From: Gammaproteobacteria bacterium
GTDB lineage: Bacteria > Pseudomonadota > Gammaproteobacteria > Tenderiales > Tenderiaceae
DNA length: 10,155 nt
Reading direction: 5' to 3'
Assembly: GCA_027001525.1 (NCBI GenBank)
Contig: JALTMR010000497.1
Coordinates: 1-10,155, forward strand
Position numbers and translations under genes: made by a program. The notes beneath the pieces are model-generated. The model did no database searches, was not told the origin of the DNA, and saw only the letters and a program-made list of their open reading frames with translations. Below are positions 1-9,502 of the stretch, piece by piece (position 1 is the first letter of the stretch; every line of letters starts with the position of its first letter).

Positions 1-2
1 GG

Positions 3-509
3 GCAGTGTTTAACCGTTCTGAAGATGCCCACGCCGCGGTGGAGGAGATGATTAAACACGACTTCCCCATGGATGAGGTCTCTGTGTTACACAGGGCCGG
101 TGGCCAGGGGGATGACTTTCTCGGCATCGCCTATGGCGACGAAAAAGAGCGCTTCAAGGTGTGGGGCTCCGAGGGGGCGTTCTGGGGCTCGCTGGGCGGT
201 TTGCTGGCCAGCTCCGCCGGGCTCTTTCTACTGCCCGGTATTGGCCCGGTGCTGATCGCCGGGCCCTTGCTCAATGCGGTGGCCGGTGCGGCGGTGGGGG
301 CCGGTTTGATGACCACCGGGGCGGCAGCTACCCACCTGACTATCGCCCTGCGGCGCATGGGTATCCCAGAAGAGAAGCTGGAGGTGCTGCACCAGGCGGT
401 GATGGATGGTCAAACAGTAGTGCTGGCCAACGTCGGCGATGATGACCCCGAGCGCTGGCGCACCCGCCTGGCCTGGAGTGGTGCCGAGCCGGTCTTCACC
501 CTGCCTTGA
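3..509 (+). CDS. General stress protein 17M / DUF1269-like glycine-rich protein, 5' end missing
   Basis: The frame is open to the left edge with no stop. It reads Ala-Val-Phe-Asn-Arg before the repeated Ala/Glu helix, which is how the interior of this family looks (usual form: a few residues, then VAVF followed by an A-AAV-EL helix), so the true start probably lies just outside. A GTG at 6 could serve as a start but has no visible ribosome site. About 168 residues are visible. The N-terminal ~45 residues look like a small alpha/beta (ferredoxin-like) unit. Around residues 55-105 there is a long Gly/Ala-rich hydrophobic stretch containing WGSEGAFWGSLGGLL and LPGIGPVLIAGPLL, the family hallmark, probably two membrane-inserting glycine-zipper helices. 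A C-terminal part (MGIPEEKLEVLHQAV, then TVVLANVG) forms a second alpha/beta unit. Biochemical function is unknown; relatives are called general stress proteins. The PilZ gene follows after 22 bases, so the two are probably cotranscribed. Confidence 0.75.
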   Translation, partial: AVFNRSEDAHAAVEEMIKHDFPMDEVSVLHRAGGQGDDFLGIAYGDEKERFKVWGSEGAFWGSLGGLLASSAGLFLLPGIGPVLIAGPLLNAVAGAAVGAGLMTTGAAATHLTIALRRMGIPEEKLEVLHQAVMDGQTVVLANVGDDDPERWRTRLAWSGAEPVFTLP

Positions 510-531
510 ATTACAGCCCTGGTCCGCCGCC

Positions 532-804
532 ATGATGATGGAACACCGCTGGCAGACGCGCTACACCTCAGACGTCGATGTTGAGGTCTCGCGCCTGCAC
601 GAGCCGCTGGGGTGTGTTTCCCTGCTGGATGTCAGTGCCGGCGGCATCGGCCTGGGCTGCTCTTTCGGCCTGCATGTGGGGGAGGTGGTGGATGTGGTGC
701 CCCCGGAGGGAGGGCGGCCTGCCCGCTTTCTGGTGGTTCATGTCAGTCCGCAGCGTTGTGGCCTGATGCTGTTGGGTGCCTCAGCGGCGGATGAGGTGGG
801 CTAG
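532..804 (+). CDS. Compact PilZ-domain protein (c-di-GMP receptor fold)
   Basis: From the ATG at 532 this is a 90-residue protein that is essentially only a PilZ domain. The RxxxR c-di-GMP-binding motif is R6-W-Q-T-R10 near the N-terminus, and the D/NxSxxG motif is D33-V-S35-A-G-G38; both key motifs are intact, so c-di-GMP binding is expected from the family. The remainder is beta-strand-like, alternating hydrophobic sequence ending in a short Ala/Asp tail. Three consecutive ATG codons (532, 535, 538) can all serve as start. No good Shine-Dalgarno sequence precedes them, so translation may be coupled to the upstream stress-protein gene ending 22 bases earlier. The frame stays open back to 439, but that start would add 31 unrelated residues and overlap the upstream gene. 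PilZ-only proteins act by binding a partner (flagellar motor, pilus, synthase or regulator); no partner is identifiable here. Confidence 0.8.
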   Translation: MMMEHRWQTRYTSDVDVEVSRLHEPLGCVSLLDVSAGGIGLGCSFGLHVGEVVDVVPPEGGRPARFLVVHVSPQRCGLMLLGASAADEVG

Positions 805-808
805 GCAC

Positions 809-833
809 CACCCTGAAGGTACTGATTCAGGTG
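809..833 (+). other. Hairpin after the PilZ gene
   Basis: CCTGAA (812-817) pairs with TTCAGG (826-831) around an 8-base loop. The stem extends by two pairs (A810-T832, C809-G833) if C811 is bulged. No T-run follows, so this is not a classical intrinsic terminator. It could still contribute to mRNA end formation or stability between the PilZ gene and the ATPase gene. Confidence 0.3.
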
Positions 834-874
834 TAACTTAAGTTGCAGACGCATGCCGTACCGGGGCATAGGAT
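832..874 (+). promoter_or_regulatory. Near-palindrome and weak promoter-like elements before the H+-ATPase
   Basis: AACTTAAGTT (835-844) is a perfect 10-base palindrome. With one mismatched pair it extends to a 16-base dyad at 832-847. It overlaps a weak -35-like TTGCAG (843-848), followed by CATAGGAT (867-874) as a poor -10 region; spacing is 18 to 20 depending on the register. The dyad could be an operator, but the promoter match is weak and the site is inferred. Confidence 0.25.
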
Positions 875-907
875 GACCCTACTCGAACATTTGCTGAGGC
901 TGGAACC

Positions 908-3385
908 ATGAACGAAACCACCGCTGAGAATGTGACTGACGCTCCCGCCTCCCCCGCTGTGCGGGGCCTGAGCAGCAAGGAGGCTGCCGGGCTTCTGGCG
1001 CAGTACGGTCCCAACGAGCTGGTGGAGAAGCAGGTGTCGTTGCTGTGGCGTCTGCTGGGTTACTTCTGGGGCCCGATTCCCTGGATGATCGAGGTGGCCG
1101 CCGCGCTCTCGGCGCTGGTGCAGCACTGGGCAGATTTCTGGATCATCATCACGCTGCTGGTGTTTAACGCCGGGGTCGGCTTCTGGCAGGAGTTTACCGC
1201 CGGCAATGCCGTGGCGGCGCTGAAAAAGCAGCTGGCGTTGAAGGCGCGGGTGCTGCGTGATGGCCGTTGGCAGGTGGTGGAGGCCCGGAGGCTGGTGCCG
1301 GGGGATGTGGTTCGTCTGCGCCTGGGTGATGTGATCCCGGCCGATGTTCAGTTGATCGAGGGGGACTACCTCAGCGTCGATCAGTCCGCCCTGACCGGCG
1401 AGTCCCTGCCGGTCAGCAAACGCAAGGGCGACGAAGCCTTCTCCAGCACCATTGTCAAGCAGGGCGAGGTGGTGGCCCGGGTCAAAGCCACCGGAACGCA
1501 TACCCGTTTCGGCAAAACGGCAACGCTGGTGGAGCAGGCCAAAACTGTCTCCCATTTCCAGAAGGCGGTGCTCACCATTGGAGATTATCTGATCTACATC
1601 AGTCTGGCCCTGGTGGCGTTGCTGGTGCTGGTGCAGTTCCACCGCCAGGCCCCCTGGCTGGAGGTGGTGCAGTTTGCGCTGATTCTCACCGTTGCCTCGA
1701 TCCCGGTGGCCATGCCCGCCGTGCTCTCCATGACCATGGCCATGGGGGCCAAGGCGCTGTCGCGTCACAAGGCCATTGTCACCCGACTGGAGTCCATCGA
1801 GGAGATGGCCAGTATGGACATTCTCTGCTCCGACAAAACCGGCACCCTGACACAAAACCGCCTGACGCTGGGAGAGGTGGAGCGCTTTCGCGCTGAAACC
1901 GATCAGGAGGTGTTGCTGGCCGCAGCCCTGGCGTCGCGTGAAGAGAATCAGGACGCCATCGATGAAGCCGTGCTCAATGGCCTTGCGGACAAGGCATCGG
2001 CCGTTGGCTATCGCCAGACCGATTTCATCCCCTTCGATCCGGTACACAAACGCACGGAAGCCACGGTGCAGGACGCCAGCGGCAACACCTTTCAAGTGGC
2101 CAAAGGGGCGCCGCAGGTGATTATGGAGCTGACGGCGTTGGGGGGTGAGGAGCAGGCACGGGCGCAGGAGGTGGTGGACTCTTTTGCCCGCCAGGGCTAT
2201 CGCGCACTGGGTGTGGCGCGCAAGGAGAACGGTGCGGTGGGGTGGACCTTTCTCGGCATCCTCTCCCTTTTCGACCCACCCCGTGAGGACTCAGCAGCGA
2301 CCATTGCCCAGGCGCGCGCCTACGGTGTTGATGTGAAGATGGTGACAGGCGACAACCTCTCCATCGCCAAACAGATCTCCGCCAAACTGGGGCTCAGAGG
2401 CAACATTCTCAAAGCGGACTCGCTGCCGGTGGACGACCATAAGCCGCACCCCGCCAGCGCCGAGCTGGTGGATAAGGCCGACGGCTTTGCCGAGGTCTAC
2501 CCCGAGCACAAATTTGCCATCGTCAAAATGTTACAGGGGCGGGACCACATCACCGGCATGACGGGGGACGGGGTTAACGACGCGCCGGCGTTGAAACAGG
2601 CCGATGTGGGCATCGCCGTCAGCGGCGCGACCGATGCTGCCCGCGCCGCAGCGGATATGGTGCTTACCGCCCCCGGGCTGTCGGTCATCATCAACGCCAT
2701 CGAGGAGGCGCGGCGTATTTTCGAGCGCATGAACGCCTATGCCATCTATCGCATCAGCGAGACGGTGCGCATCATGTTTTTTGTGGTGCTGGCGATGGTC
2801 TTTTTCGATTTCTACCCCATCACGGCGGTGATGATTATTCTGCTCGCCTTCTTCAATGATGTTCCCATCATGACCATTGCCTACGATCGTACCGGGCTGG
2901 AGAAGCAGCCCGTGCGCTGGGACATGCGTCAGGTCATCACCGTGGCCACGGCCATGGGGGTTGTGGGGGTCATTGGCAGTTTCGGTATGCTGTTTCTGGC
3001 GCGGGACTGGCTGTTGCTGGATGTGGCGCAGATTCAAACCTATGTTTTTCTCAAAATGGCCGTGGCCGGTCATCTGGTGCTCTTCGTTGCTCGCACCAAG
3101 GGCCATTTCTGGCAGCGCCCCTGGCCTGCGCCGATCATGATCTGGTCTGCCGTTGTCACCAAACTGGCGGCTACCTTGCTGGCCGCTTACGGTCTGGGCC
3201 TGATTACGCCCATCACCTGGCCGGAGATCGCTCTCATCTGGGGTTACTCCATCACCTCGGCTATTATTACCGACCTGGTCAAGGTGCGGGTCTATCGCCA
3301 TCTTGATCAGGGCTCTGCCCGCCATCGCAGCTTCCTGGCTCGCCTGCAACAGCCGCTGCATGTGTTCGGGCGTCGGCCCAAGTAG
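908..3385 (+). CDS. Plasma-membrane-type proton-exporting P-type ATPase (type IIIA)
   Basis: This complete 825-residue protein couples ATP hydrolysis to H+ export across the inner membrane. An N-terminal cation-ATPase region (about 18-90, with GLSSKEAAGLLAQYGPNEL) leads into two membrane helices. The actuator domain carries TGES (163-166). Helix 4 has the SIPVAMPA proline motif (264-271). The phosphorylation site is D309 in SDKTGT. Nucleotide-binding KGAP is at 399-402, then DPPR (456-459), MVTGDN (478-483) and TGDGVNDAP (552-560). The membrane residues that identify a proton pump are present: N650-D651 in helix 6 (equivalent to plant AHA2 N683-D684) and R621 in helix 5 (AHA2 R655). The tail after the last helix is only about 35 residues, so the long plant/fungal autoinhibitory domain is absent, as usual in prokaryotic members. 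GAGG at 896-899 is a reasonable ribosome site 8 bases from the ATG. A Mg2+ or Ca2+ pump is unlikely given these motifs. Confidence 0.93.
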   Translation: MNETTAENVTDAPASPAVRGLSSKEAAGLLAQYGPNELVEKQVSLLWRLLGYFWGPIPWMIEVAAALSALVQHWADFWIIITLLVFNAGVGFWQEFTAGNAVAALKKQLALKARVLRDGRWQVVEARRLVPGDVVRLRLGDVIPADVQLIEGDYLSVDQSALTGESLPVSKRKGDEAFSSTIVKQGEVVARVKATGTHTRFGKTATLVEQAKTVSHFQKAVLTIGDYLIYISLALVALLVLVQFHRQAPWLEVVQFALILTVASIPVAMPAVLSMTMAMGAKALSRHKAIVTRLESIEEMASMDILCSDKTGTLTQNRLTLGEVERFRAETDQEVLLAAALASREENQDAIDEAVLNGLADKASAVGYRQTDFIPFDPVHKRTEATVQDASGNTFQVAKGAPQVIMELTALGGEEQARAQEVVDSFARQGYRALGVARKENGAVGWTFLGILSLFDPPREDSAATIAQARAYGVDVKMVTGDNLSIAKQISAKLGLRGNILKADSLPVDDHKPHPASAELVDKADGFAEVYPEHKFAIVKMLQGRDHITGMTGDGVNDAPALKQADVGIAVSGATDAARAAADMVLTAPGLSVIINAIEEARRIFERMNAYAIYRISETVRIMFFVVLAMVFFDFYPITAVMIILLAFFNDVPIMTIAYDRTGLEKQPVRWDMRQVITVATAMGVVGVIGSFGMLFLARDWLLLDVAQIQTYVFLKMAVAGHLVLFVARTKGHFWQRPWPAPIMIWSAVVTKLAATLLAAYGLGLITPITWPEIALIWGYSITSAIITDLVKVRVYRHLDQGSARHRSFLARLQQPLHVFGRRPK

Positions 3386-3402
3386 AACTCGACGGGTTTT
3401 TC
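3371..3402 (+). terminator. Weak intrinsic terminator candidate after the H+-ATPase
   Basis: CGTCG (3371-3375) pairs with CGACG (3390-3394), with a possible added G-T pair, across a loop of about 14 bases that contains the stop codon. Two G and five T (3397-3401) follow. The stem is short and overlaps the end of the coding region, so this is a weak candidate. A second hairpin downstream (3445-3469) is an alternative. Confidence 0.3.
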
Positions 3403-3444
3403 TCCGCCCGACGGGCTCCAATAGGGCGTTCTCAATGACCAGAG

Positions 3445-3505
3445 CGGGGGTGGTTGAAAATGTCCCCCGGTTAATTCTCTTCCTTTCTGTCCCCCCCCCT
3501 GTCCC
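3445..3505 (+). repeat. CGGGGG/CCCCCG hairpin with three TGTCCC repeats and a C9 tract
   Basis: CGGGGG (3445-3450) pairs with CCCCCG (3464-3469) around a 13-base loop. TGTCCC occurs three times on the same strand, at 3461-3466, 3488-3493 and 3500-3505; the second runs into nine consecutive C (3491-3499). Such spaced TGTCCC units with an inverted partner resemble the ends of degraded mobile elements or REP-like sequences, but no transposase is present. The hairpin may alternatively act as a terminator, although only a mixed pyrimidine stretch follows it. Confidence 0.35.
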
Positions 3506-3523
3506 TTTAAGCCTCGTTTCATT

Positions 3524-3551
3524 TTGTAGCGCTAGGATGGCGCCATGTTAT
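3524..3551 (+). promoter_or_regulatory. Possible operator/promoter: two adjacent palindromes between -35-like and -10-like boxes
   Basis: TAGCGCTA (3527-3534) and ATGGCGCCAT (3537-3546) are perfect palindromes two bases apart. TTGTAG (3524-3529) and TGTTAT (3546-3551) are weak -35 and -10 matches with a 16-base spacer, so the palindromes would sit in and beside the spacer. Box matches are only partial (3 of 6 and 4 of 6), so the promoter part is speculative. Confidence 0.25.
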
Positions 3552-3628
3552 CTCGCGTCCCTCTGTTTTTCCGCGCTGATTGTTATTCAGCATGCCCCGT
3601 GCGCTGGCAGCGGGTTCCCGGAGCGCGG

Positions 3629-3649
3629 AATCTAATAACTTATATTATC
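3629..3649 (+). promoter_or_regulatory. AT-rich -10-like block with small dyad upstream of the efflux operon
   Basis: This is a sharply AT-rich patch in GC-rich surroundings. It contains TATATT/TATTAT (3641-3648), a good -10 match, and an inverted pair TAATA (3633-3637) and TATTA (3643-3647). No convincing -35 lies 16-18 bases upstream. A TTCC/GGAA dyad sits at 3615-3630, and a TTCCCG there would be 20 bases away. Activator-dependent transcription, as for MerR-type regulators, is possible but unproven. The channel start codon is 40 bases downstream. Confidence 0.3.
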
Positions 3650-3674
3650 TGGTTGGCACTGCTGCCGGCTTGTG

Positions 3675-3682
3675 AAAAGGAG
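3675..3682 (+). promoter_or_regulatory. Ribosome binding site fixing the GTG start of the channel gene
   Basis: AAAAGGAG ends 6 bases before GTG 3689. This is a near-ideal Shine-Dalgarno sequence, and it selects the GTG over the upstream in-frame ATG at 3545, which has none. The resulting N-terminus is a clean signal peptide. Confidence 0.8.
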
Positions 3683-3688
3683 CTTGTC

Positions 3689-4966
3689 GTGTCGAGAAGA
3701 GGTTTCCAACGCTTGAGGGTGTTGCTCTGTGCCGGTGCCGTGCTGGCAGGGGGCGGCGCGCCGACGCTGGCTCAGGCTGCGGATTGGACGCTGCAATCCA
3801 CCGCCCAGCGTGTGTTGCAGGTGGCCCCGGAGCGGGCGGCGGCCGAGGCCGAGGTGAAGGCGCGTCAGGGGCGTTTGGGGCAGGCGGGGGCCTGGCCGAA
3901 TCCCACCATTGCCCTGGGTGCCAGCAATGCCATGGGCAAAGATGACGGCCAGGGCGGTACGGCGCTGAATCTGCTCAGCATCACCCAGCCGCTGCCGCTG
4001 AGTGGCCGCCTCGATCTGCAGCGCCAGCAGGCCGGTGCCAGCCTCCGGCAGGCTGAGGCCAACGTGAGTCAGCAGCGCCTGTTGCTGGAGTATGAGGCGG
4101 CGCGCATCTTTCACAGTCTGCAGTTCAGCCGGGCCCGGTTGCAGCTGGCCAGGCAGCGGCTTGAGAGCGCCGATGAGTTTCAGCACATCGGTCAACGGCG
4201 TGAGGCGGCGGGGGATCTGTCGCGTCTGGCGCGTCTGCGTCTCGACCTGGTGCGTGAGTCGGCCAAGCAGGAGATTGCCACCGCCGAGGGCCGGGTCGGC
4301 GAGGCGCTCTCCGATTTTCGAACCCTGTTGAATATGGAGGAGGCCGCGCCGGCGGTGGCCTCTCTGGACCACTTTCCACCACTGCCGCCATTGGACGAGA
4401 TGCTCACGCGACTTGAGGCCCACCCGGCGCTTGTGGCGGCGCGTCAGGGCGTTGAGGCGGCGCGCCAGGGTGTGGCGGTGGCGCGGGCAGATCGCTTCGC
4501 CGACCCCGAAGTCTGGTTGGCCCAGGAGCGTGATGTGTTGGGGGATCGGCGTCAAACCGCCACCGCTTTTGGGGTGACGCTGACGGTGCCGCTGTGGAAT
4601 CGAGGCAAGGGCAATATCGATGCCGCCCGGGCCAATCGTCAAAAGGCGCAGTTTGAAGTGGATGCACTGCTGCGCCGGCTCGGCAATCGCCTGGGCCTTA
4701 ACCACCGGCATCTGTCGCACCTGATTGAACAGGGGCACGATTTTCGTACCCATGTGCTGGTGCCCGCGGAGGAGATCTTCCGTCTCAGCCGCAAGGGGTT
4801 TGTGGCTGGCCAGGTGGACATATTGAATCTCGTGGACGCGGTGGAGAGCTACTTCAACGCCCGCGGCCGCTATCTCGAACTGCTGCAAGCGGCCTGGATG
4901 GAGGCGGCTGCACTGCGCCGCACCGCCGGCCTGTCTCTGCTCAATGAACAAGGAACTGCCCAATGA
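3689..4966 (+). CDS. Outer-membrane efflux channel, TolC/CzcC family
   Basis: From the GTG at 3689 this is a 425-residue protein, the usual length for CzcC-type channels. It should trimerise as a beta-barrel plus alpha-helical tunnel and form the exit duct of the tripartite pump encoded with it. The signal peptide has a basic start (MSRRGFQRLR), a hydrophobic core (11-24) and a likely cleavage site AQA (28-30) before ADW. Family marks include AGAWPNP (66-72), QPLPLSGRLDLQ (100-111), a long Ala/Gln/Arg helical stretch (about 115-215), and VPLWNRGKGNIDAARA (300-315) starting the second repeat. KGFVAGQVDILNLVDA (369-384) corresponds to the conserved RxGxxxLxxLLDA helix. C14 is not in a lipobox (preceded by Leu-Leu), so it is probably not a lipoprotein. 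The stop overlaps the adaptor gene start (ATGA), indicating translational coupling. The metal specificity cannot be read from this subunit. Confidence 0.88.
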   Translation: MSRRGFQRLRVLLCAGAVLAGGGAPTLAQAADWTLQSTAQRVLQVAPERAAAEAEVKARQGRLGQAGAWPNPTIALGASNAMGKDDGQGGTALNLLSITQPLPLSGRLDLQRQQAGASLRQAEANVSQQRLLLEYEAARIFHSLQFSRARLQLARQRLESADEFQHIGQRREAAGDLSRLARLRLDLVRESAKQEIATAEGRVGEALSDFRTLLNMEEAAPAVASLDHFPPLPPLDEMLTRLEAHPALVAARQGVEAARQGVAVARADRFADPEVWLAQERDVLGDRRQTATAFGVTLTVPLWNRGKGNIDAARANRQKAQFEVDALLRRLGNRLGLNHRHLSHLIEQGHDFRTHVLVPAEEIFRLSRKGFVAGQVDILNLVDAVESYFNARGRYLELLQAAWMEAAALRRTAGLSLLNEQGTAQ

Positions 4967-6066
4967 AACTCCATTTTGCCCGACCGATACTGGCCGCCGC
5001 ACTGGCCCTGCCACTGACGCTGAACGCCCTGGAGCTGACGCCCCGGCAGATGGGTAACATCACCCTGAGCACCGCTACCGTCGCCCCCCGCGAGGCCGCC
5101 GCCACCCTGACGGTGAACGGCACCCTGCGCGCTGATCAGCAGCGCCTGTTCAGTGTTGCGCCGGTGGTGGATGGCCTGGTTACCGAGTTGAAGGTGGTGG
5201 CGCAGACCCGGGTGCGCAAGGGCCAGGTGTTGGCGCGGCTGCGCAGCACCACTTTGGGGCAGGCACAGACCGACTATCTCGAAGCGCTGGCACTGAACGA
5301 GGTGGCCCAGGCCGACTACCTGCGCATCAAAGCCCTGAGCGACGAAGGGGTGGTGGCGACGAGCCGTCTGCTGGCGGCGGAGAGCAAATACAAGATGGCA
5401 GACGCGGTGCTGGATCAGCGTTATCGGGAGCTGACCCTGGCCGGCATGAACGAGGCGCAGATCGCCCGCCTGGCCCAATACCCGGATGACATCGCCGGCT
5501 ACGTCCTGCTCAGTCCCGCCGACGGCATGTTGCTGGAGGTGGCGATTGAAACGGGCCAGATGCTGGCGGCGGGGGAGCGTGCCTTTCGTATCGCCGATCT
5601 CAGCGAGGTGTGGGCCGATGTGCAGATTCCGGTGGCCCGCATCGGCGATGTGGCGCTGGGCAGTCAGGCCCGCATCCGCGTTGCCGCCTATCCGCAGCAG
5701 CGTTTTGGCGGCCATCTGGAGACGCTCGCCGGTGAGGTGGAGGTGAGCAGCCAGACCCTCTCCGGCCGGGTGGTGATCGACAATAAACAGGGGCGGCTGC
5801 GCCCCGGCATGTACGTGCAGGCAGAGCTGACAGGCATCGCCCGCTCGGGCCTGATGGTGCCCGCCAGCGCGCTGTTTCGGCGCGGCAATGACAGCTACGT
5901 GTTCGTGGTCAAGGGGCCTCGCCAGTTTGCGCCGGTGAAGGTGACCACCGGCCGGCCCACGGGCGGCTGGGTACGCATCGACACGGGGCTGAAGGTTGGC
6001 GATGAGGTGGTCAGCAGCGGTGTGGCGGAACTCAAATCCCATTGGCAGTATCAGGGAGATGAATAG
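4963..6066 (+). CDS. Periplasmic adaptor (membrane fusion protein) of a metal-efflux RND system, CzcB/CusB family
   Basis: This 367-residue periplasmic subunit links the RND pump to the outer-membrane channel. A signal peptide is seen at about 1-22 (LTLNA then LEL). The lipoyl half-motif SVAPVVDGLVTEL is at 64-76, continuing through VRKGQVLARL (84-93). An alpha-hairpin region (about 97-175) carries the docking helices. The second lipoyl half (YVLLSPADGMLLEV, 180-193; ADLSEVWADV, 211-220) is followed by a beta-barrel and the RLRPGMYVQAEL element (278-289). A membrane-proximal domain begins at VPASALF (299-305). It is shorter than CzcB of Cupriavidus (about 520 residues) and lacks the His-rich N-terminal metal-binding extension; the N-terminal Met set of CusB is not evident either. 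AAGGA at 4950-4954 lies 8 bases before the ATG, inside the upstream gene, whose stop it overlaps (ATGA). Confidence 0.88.
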   Translation: MKLHFARPILAAALALPLTLNALELTPRQMGNITLSTATVAPREAAATLTVNGTLRADQQRLFSVAPVVDGLVTELKVVAQTRVRKGQVLARLRSTTLGQAQTDYLEALALNEVAQADYLRIKALSDEGVVATSRLLAAESKYKMADAVLDQRYRELTLAGMNEAQIARLAQYPDDIAGYVLLSPADGMLLEVAIETGQMLAAGERAFRIADLSEVWADVQIPVARIGDVALGSQARIRVAAYPQQRFGGHLETLAGEVEVSSQTLSGRVVIDNKQGRLRPGMYVQAELTGIARSGLMVPASALFRRGNDSYVFVVKGPRQFAPVKVTTGRPTGGWVRIDTGLKVGDEVVSSGVAELKSHWQYQGDE

Positions 6067-6069
6067 GTC

Positions 6070-9143
<3,074 letters not shown>

Positions 9144-9147
<4 letters not shown>

Positions 9148-9449
9148 AAAATCTGACGATTGTGATCCACGCGGGTGTTCAACAAGCGCTGGCCGACAGC
9201 CTGCGGGGGCTGCAACAGGTGGAGGGCTTCACCTTCTCCCACGTTGAGGGCCACTCCCACCAGAGTGAGCAGGACCCCTTTCTCTCGGCGCGGGATAAAG
9301 TAGTGGGCTATGTGCCCCGCGTGCGGGTGGACGTATTGCTGGCGGCGGCCGATGTGGATGCCGTGCTCGCCACGCTGATTGCGCAAAACAACCTCAACGG
9401 CCAGGGGGTGTACTGGGTCACGGCGGTGGAGAAGCAGGGGCGATTGTAG
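9144..9449 (+). CDS. PII-like small protein (DUF3240 type) coupled to the metal pump
   Basis: This 101-residue cytosolic protein has no signal peptide. The pattern fits a ferredoxin-like PII/CutA fold: strand NLTIVIHAG, helix (13-24), strand GFTFSHVEGHSHQ (28-40), a flexible loop (41-52), strand RVRVDVLLAA (59-68), helix (69-81), and GQGVYWVTAVEKQGRL (86-101). The last resembles the conserved C-terminal PII segment (G-G-x-x-x-V-x-x-V-E). PII proteins sense small ligands and bind transporters or enzymes through their T-loop. A PII subgroup and DUF3240 proteins are known beside heavy-metal RND genes. The T-loop region holds H33, H37 and H39 (HxxxHxH), possible metal ligands. The ATG overlaps the pump stop (ATGA), and AAGGAG at 9131-9136 lies 7 bases upstream, so it should be made together with the pump. 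Its target (pump activity, metal sensing) is inference. Confidence 0.75.
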
Positions 9450-9477
9450 TGGCACTTCTTTGAATTGACGTGCCACT
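9448..9477. repeat. 8-bp perfect inverted repeat at the end of the PII-like gene
   Basis: AGTGGCAC (9448-9455) and GTGCCACT (9470-9477) are exact reverse complements with a 14-base spacer. The left arm overlaps the stop codon of the PII-like gene and the right arm overlaps the -35 box of the next gene. No T-run follows, so an operator or an mRNA-stabilising hairpin is more likely than an intrinsic terminator. Confidence 0.55.
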
Positions 9478-9493
9478 GATCATCACCTACCAT
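9465..9493 (+). promoter_or_regulatory. Sigma-70-type promoter for the Cys/His-rich protein gene
   Basis: TTGACG (9465-9470; 5 of 6) and TACCAT (9488-9493; 4 of 6) are separated by exactly 17 bases. Transcription would start around 9500, only a few bases before the ATG at 9503. No Shine-Dalgarno sequence is visible there, so the mRNA may be leaderless or nearly so. The overlapping inverted repeat could be its operator. Confidence 0.45.
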
Positions 9494-9502
9494 TCGGACA
9501 CC

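Larger units (their letters stand above)
3386..3688. other. Gene-free stretch before the metal-efflux operon
   Basis: About 300 bases with no convincing gene on either strand. It begins with a direct repeat of CGACGGG (3390-3396 and 3409-3415), then the GC-rich hairpin and TGTCCC repeats, then two neighbouring perfect palindromes (3527-3534 and 3537-3546), and ends with an AT-rich block (about 3629-3649) before the ribosome site of the channel gene. A + strand frame is open from an ATG at 3545 into the channel gene, but its first 48 codons do not look like protein. The stretch most likely holds the efflux operon promoter and its regulation. Confidence 0.6.

Noticed and set aside
439..531. An upstream ATG at 439 as the start of the PilZ protein
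   Set aside because: It would overlap the stress-protein gene by 71 bases and add residues with no PilZ similarity. The domain begins right after the ATG cluster at 532-540.
827..2095. Long - strand open frame of about 420 codons opposite the ATPase gene
   Set aside because: It is antisense to a gene with every catalytic motif in place. Its composition (rich in His, Gln, Arg, Gly) is typical of the shadow of a GC-rich gene, and it shows no domain.
3407..3415. CCCGACGGG as a terminator hairpin
   Set aside because: The arms are separated by a single base, so they cannot form a hairpin loop, and no T-run follows.
3545..3688. An N-terminal extension of the channel gene from the ATG at 3545
   Set aside because: The extra 48 residues would precede a complete signal peptide, and there is no ribosome site at 3545, while GTG 3689 has AAAAGGAG at ideal spacing.
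3632..5014. Long - strand open frame of about 460 codons opposite the channel gene
   Set aside because: The same shadow effect. The + strand gene has a signal peptide, family motifs and coupled translation; the antisense product is low-complexity His/Gln/Arg/Leu sequence.
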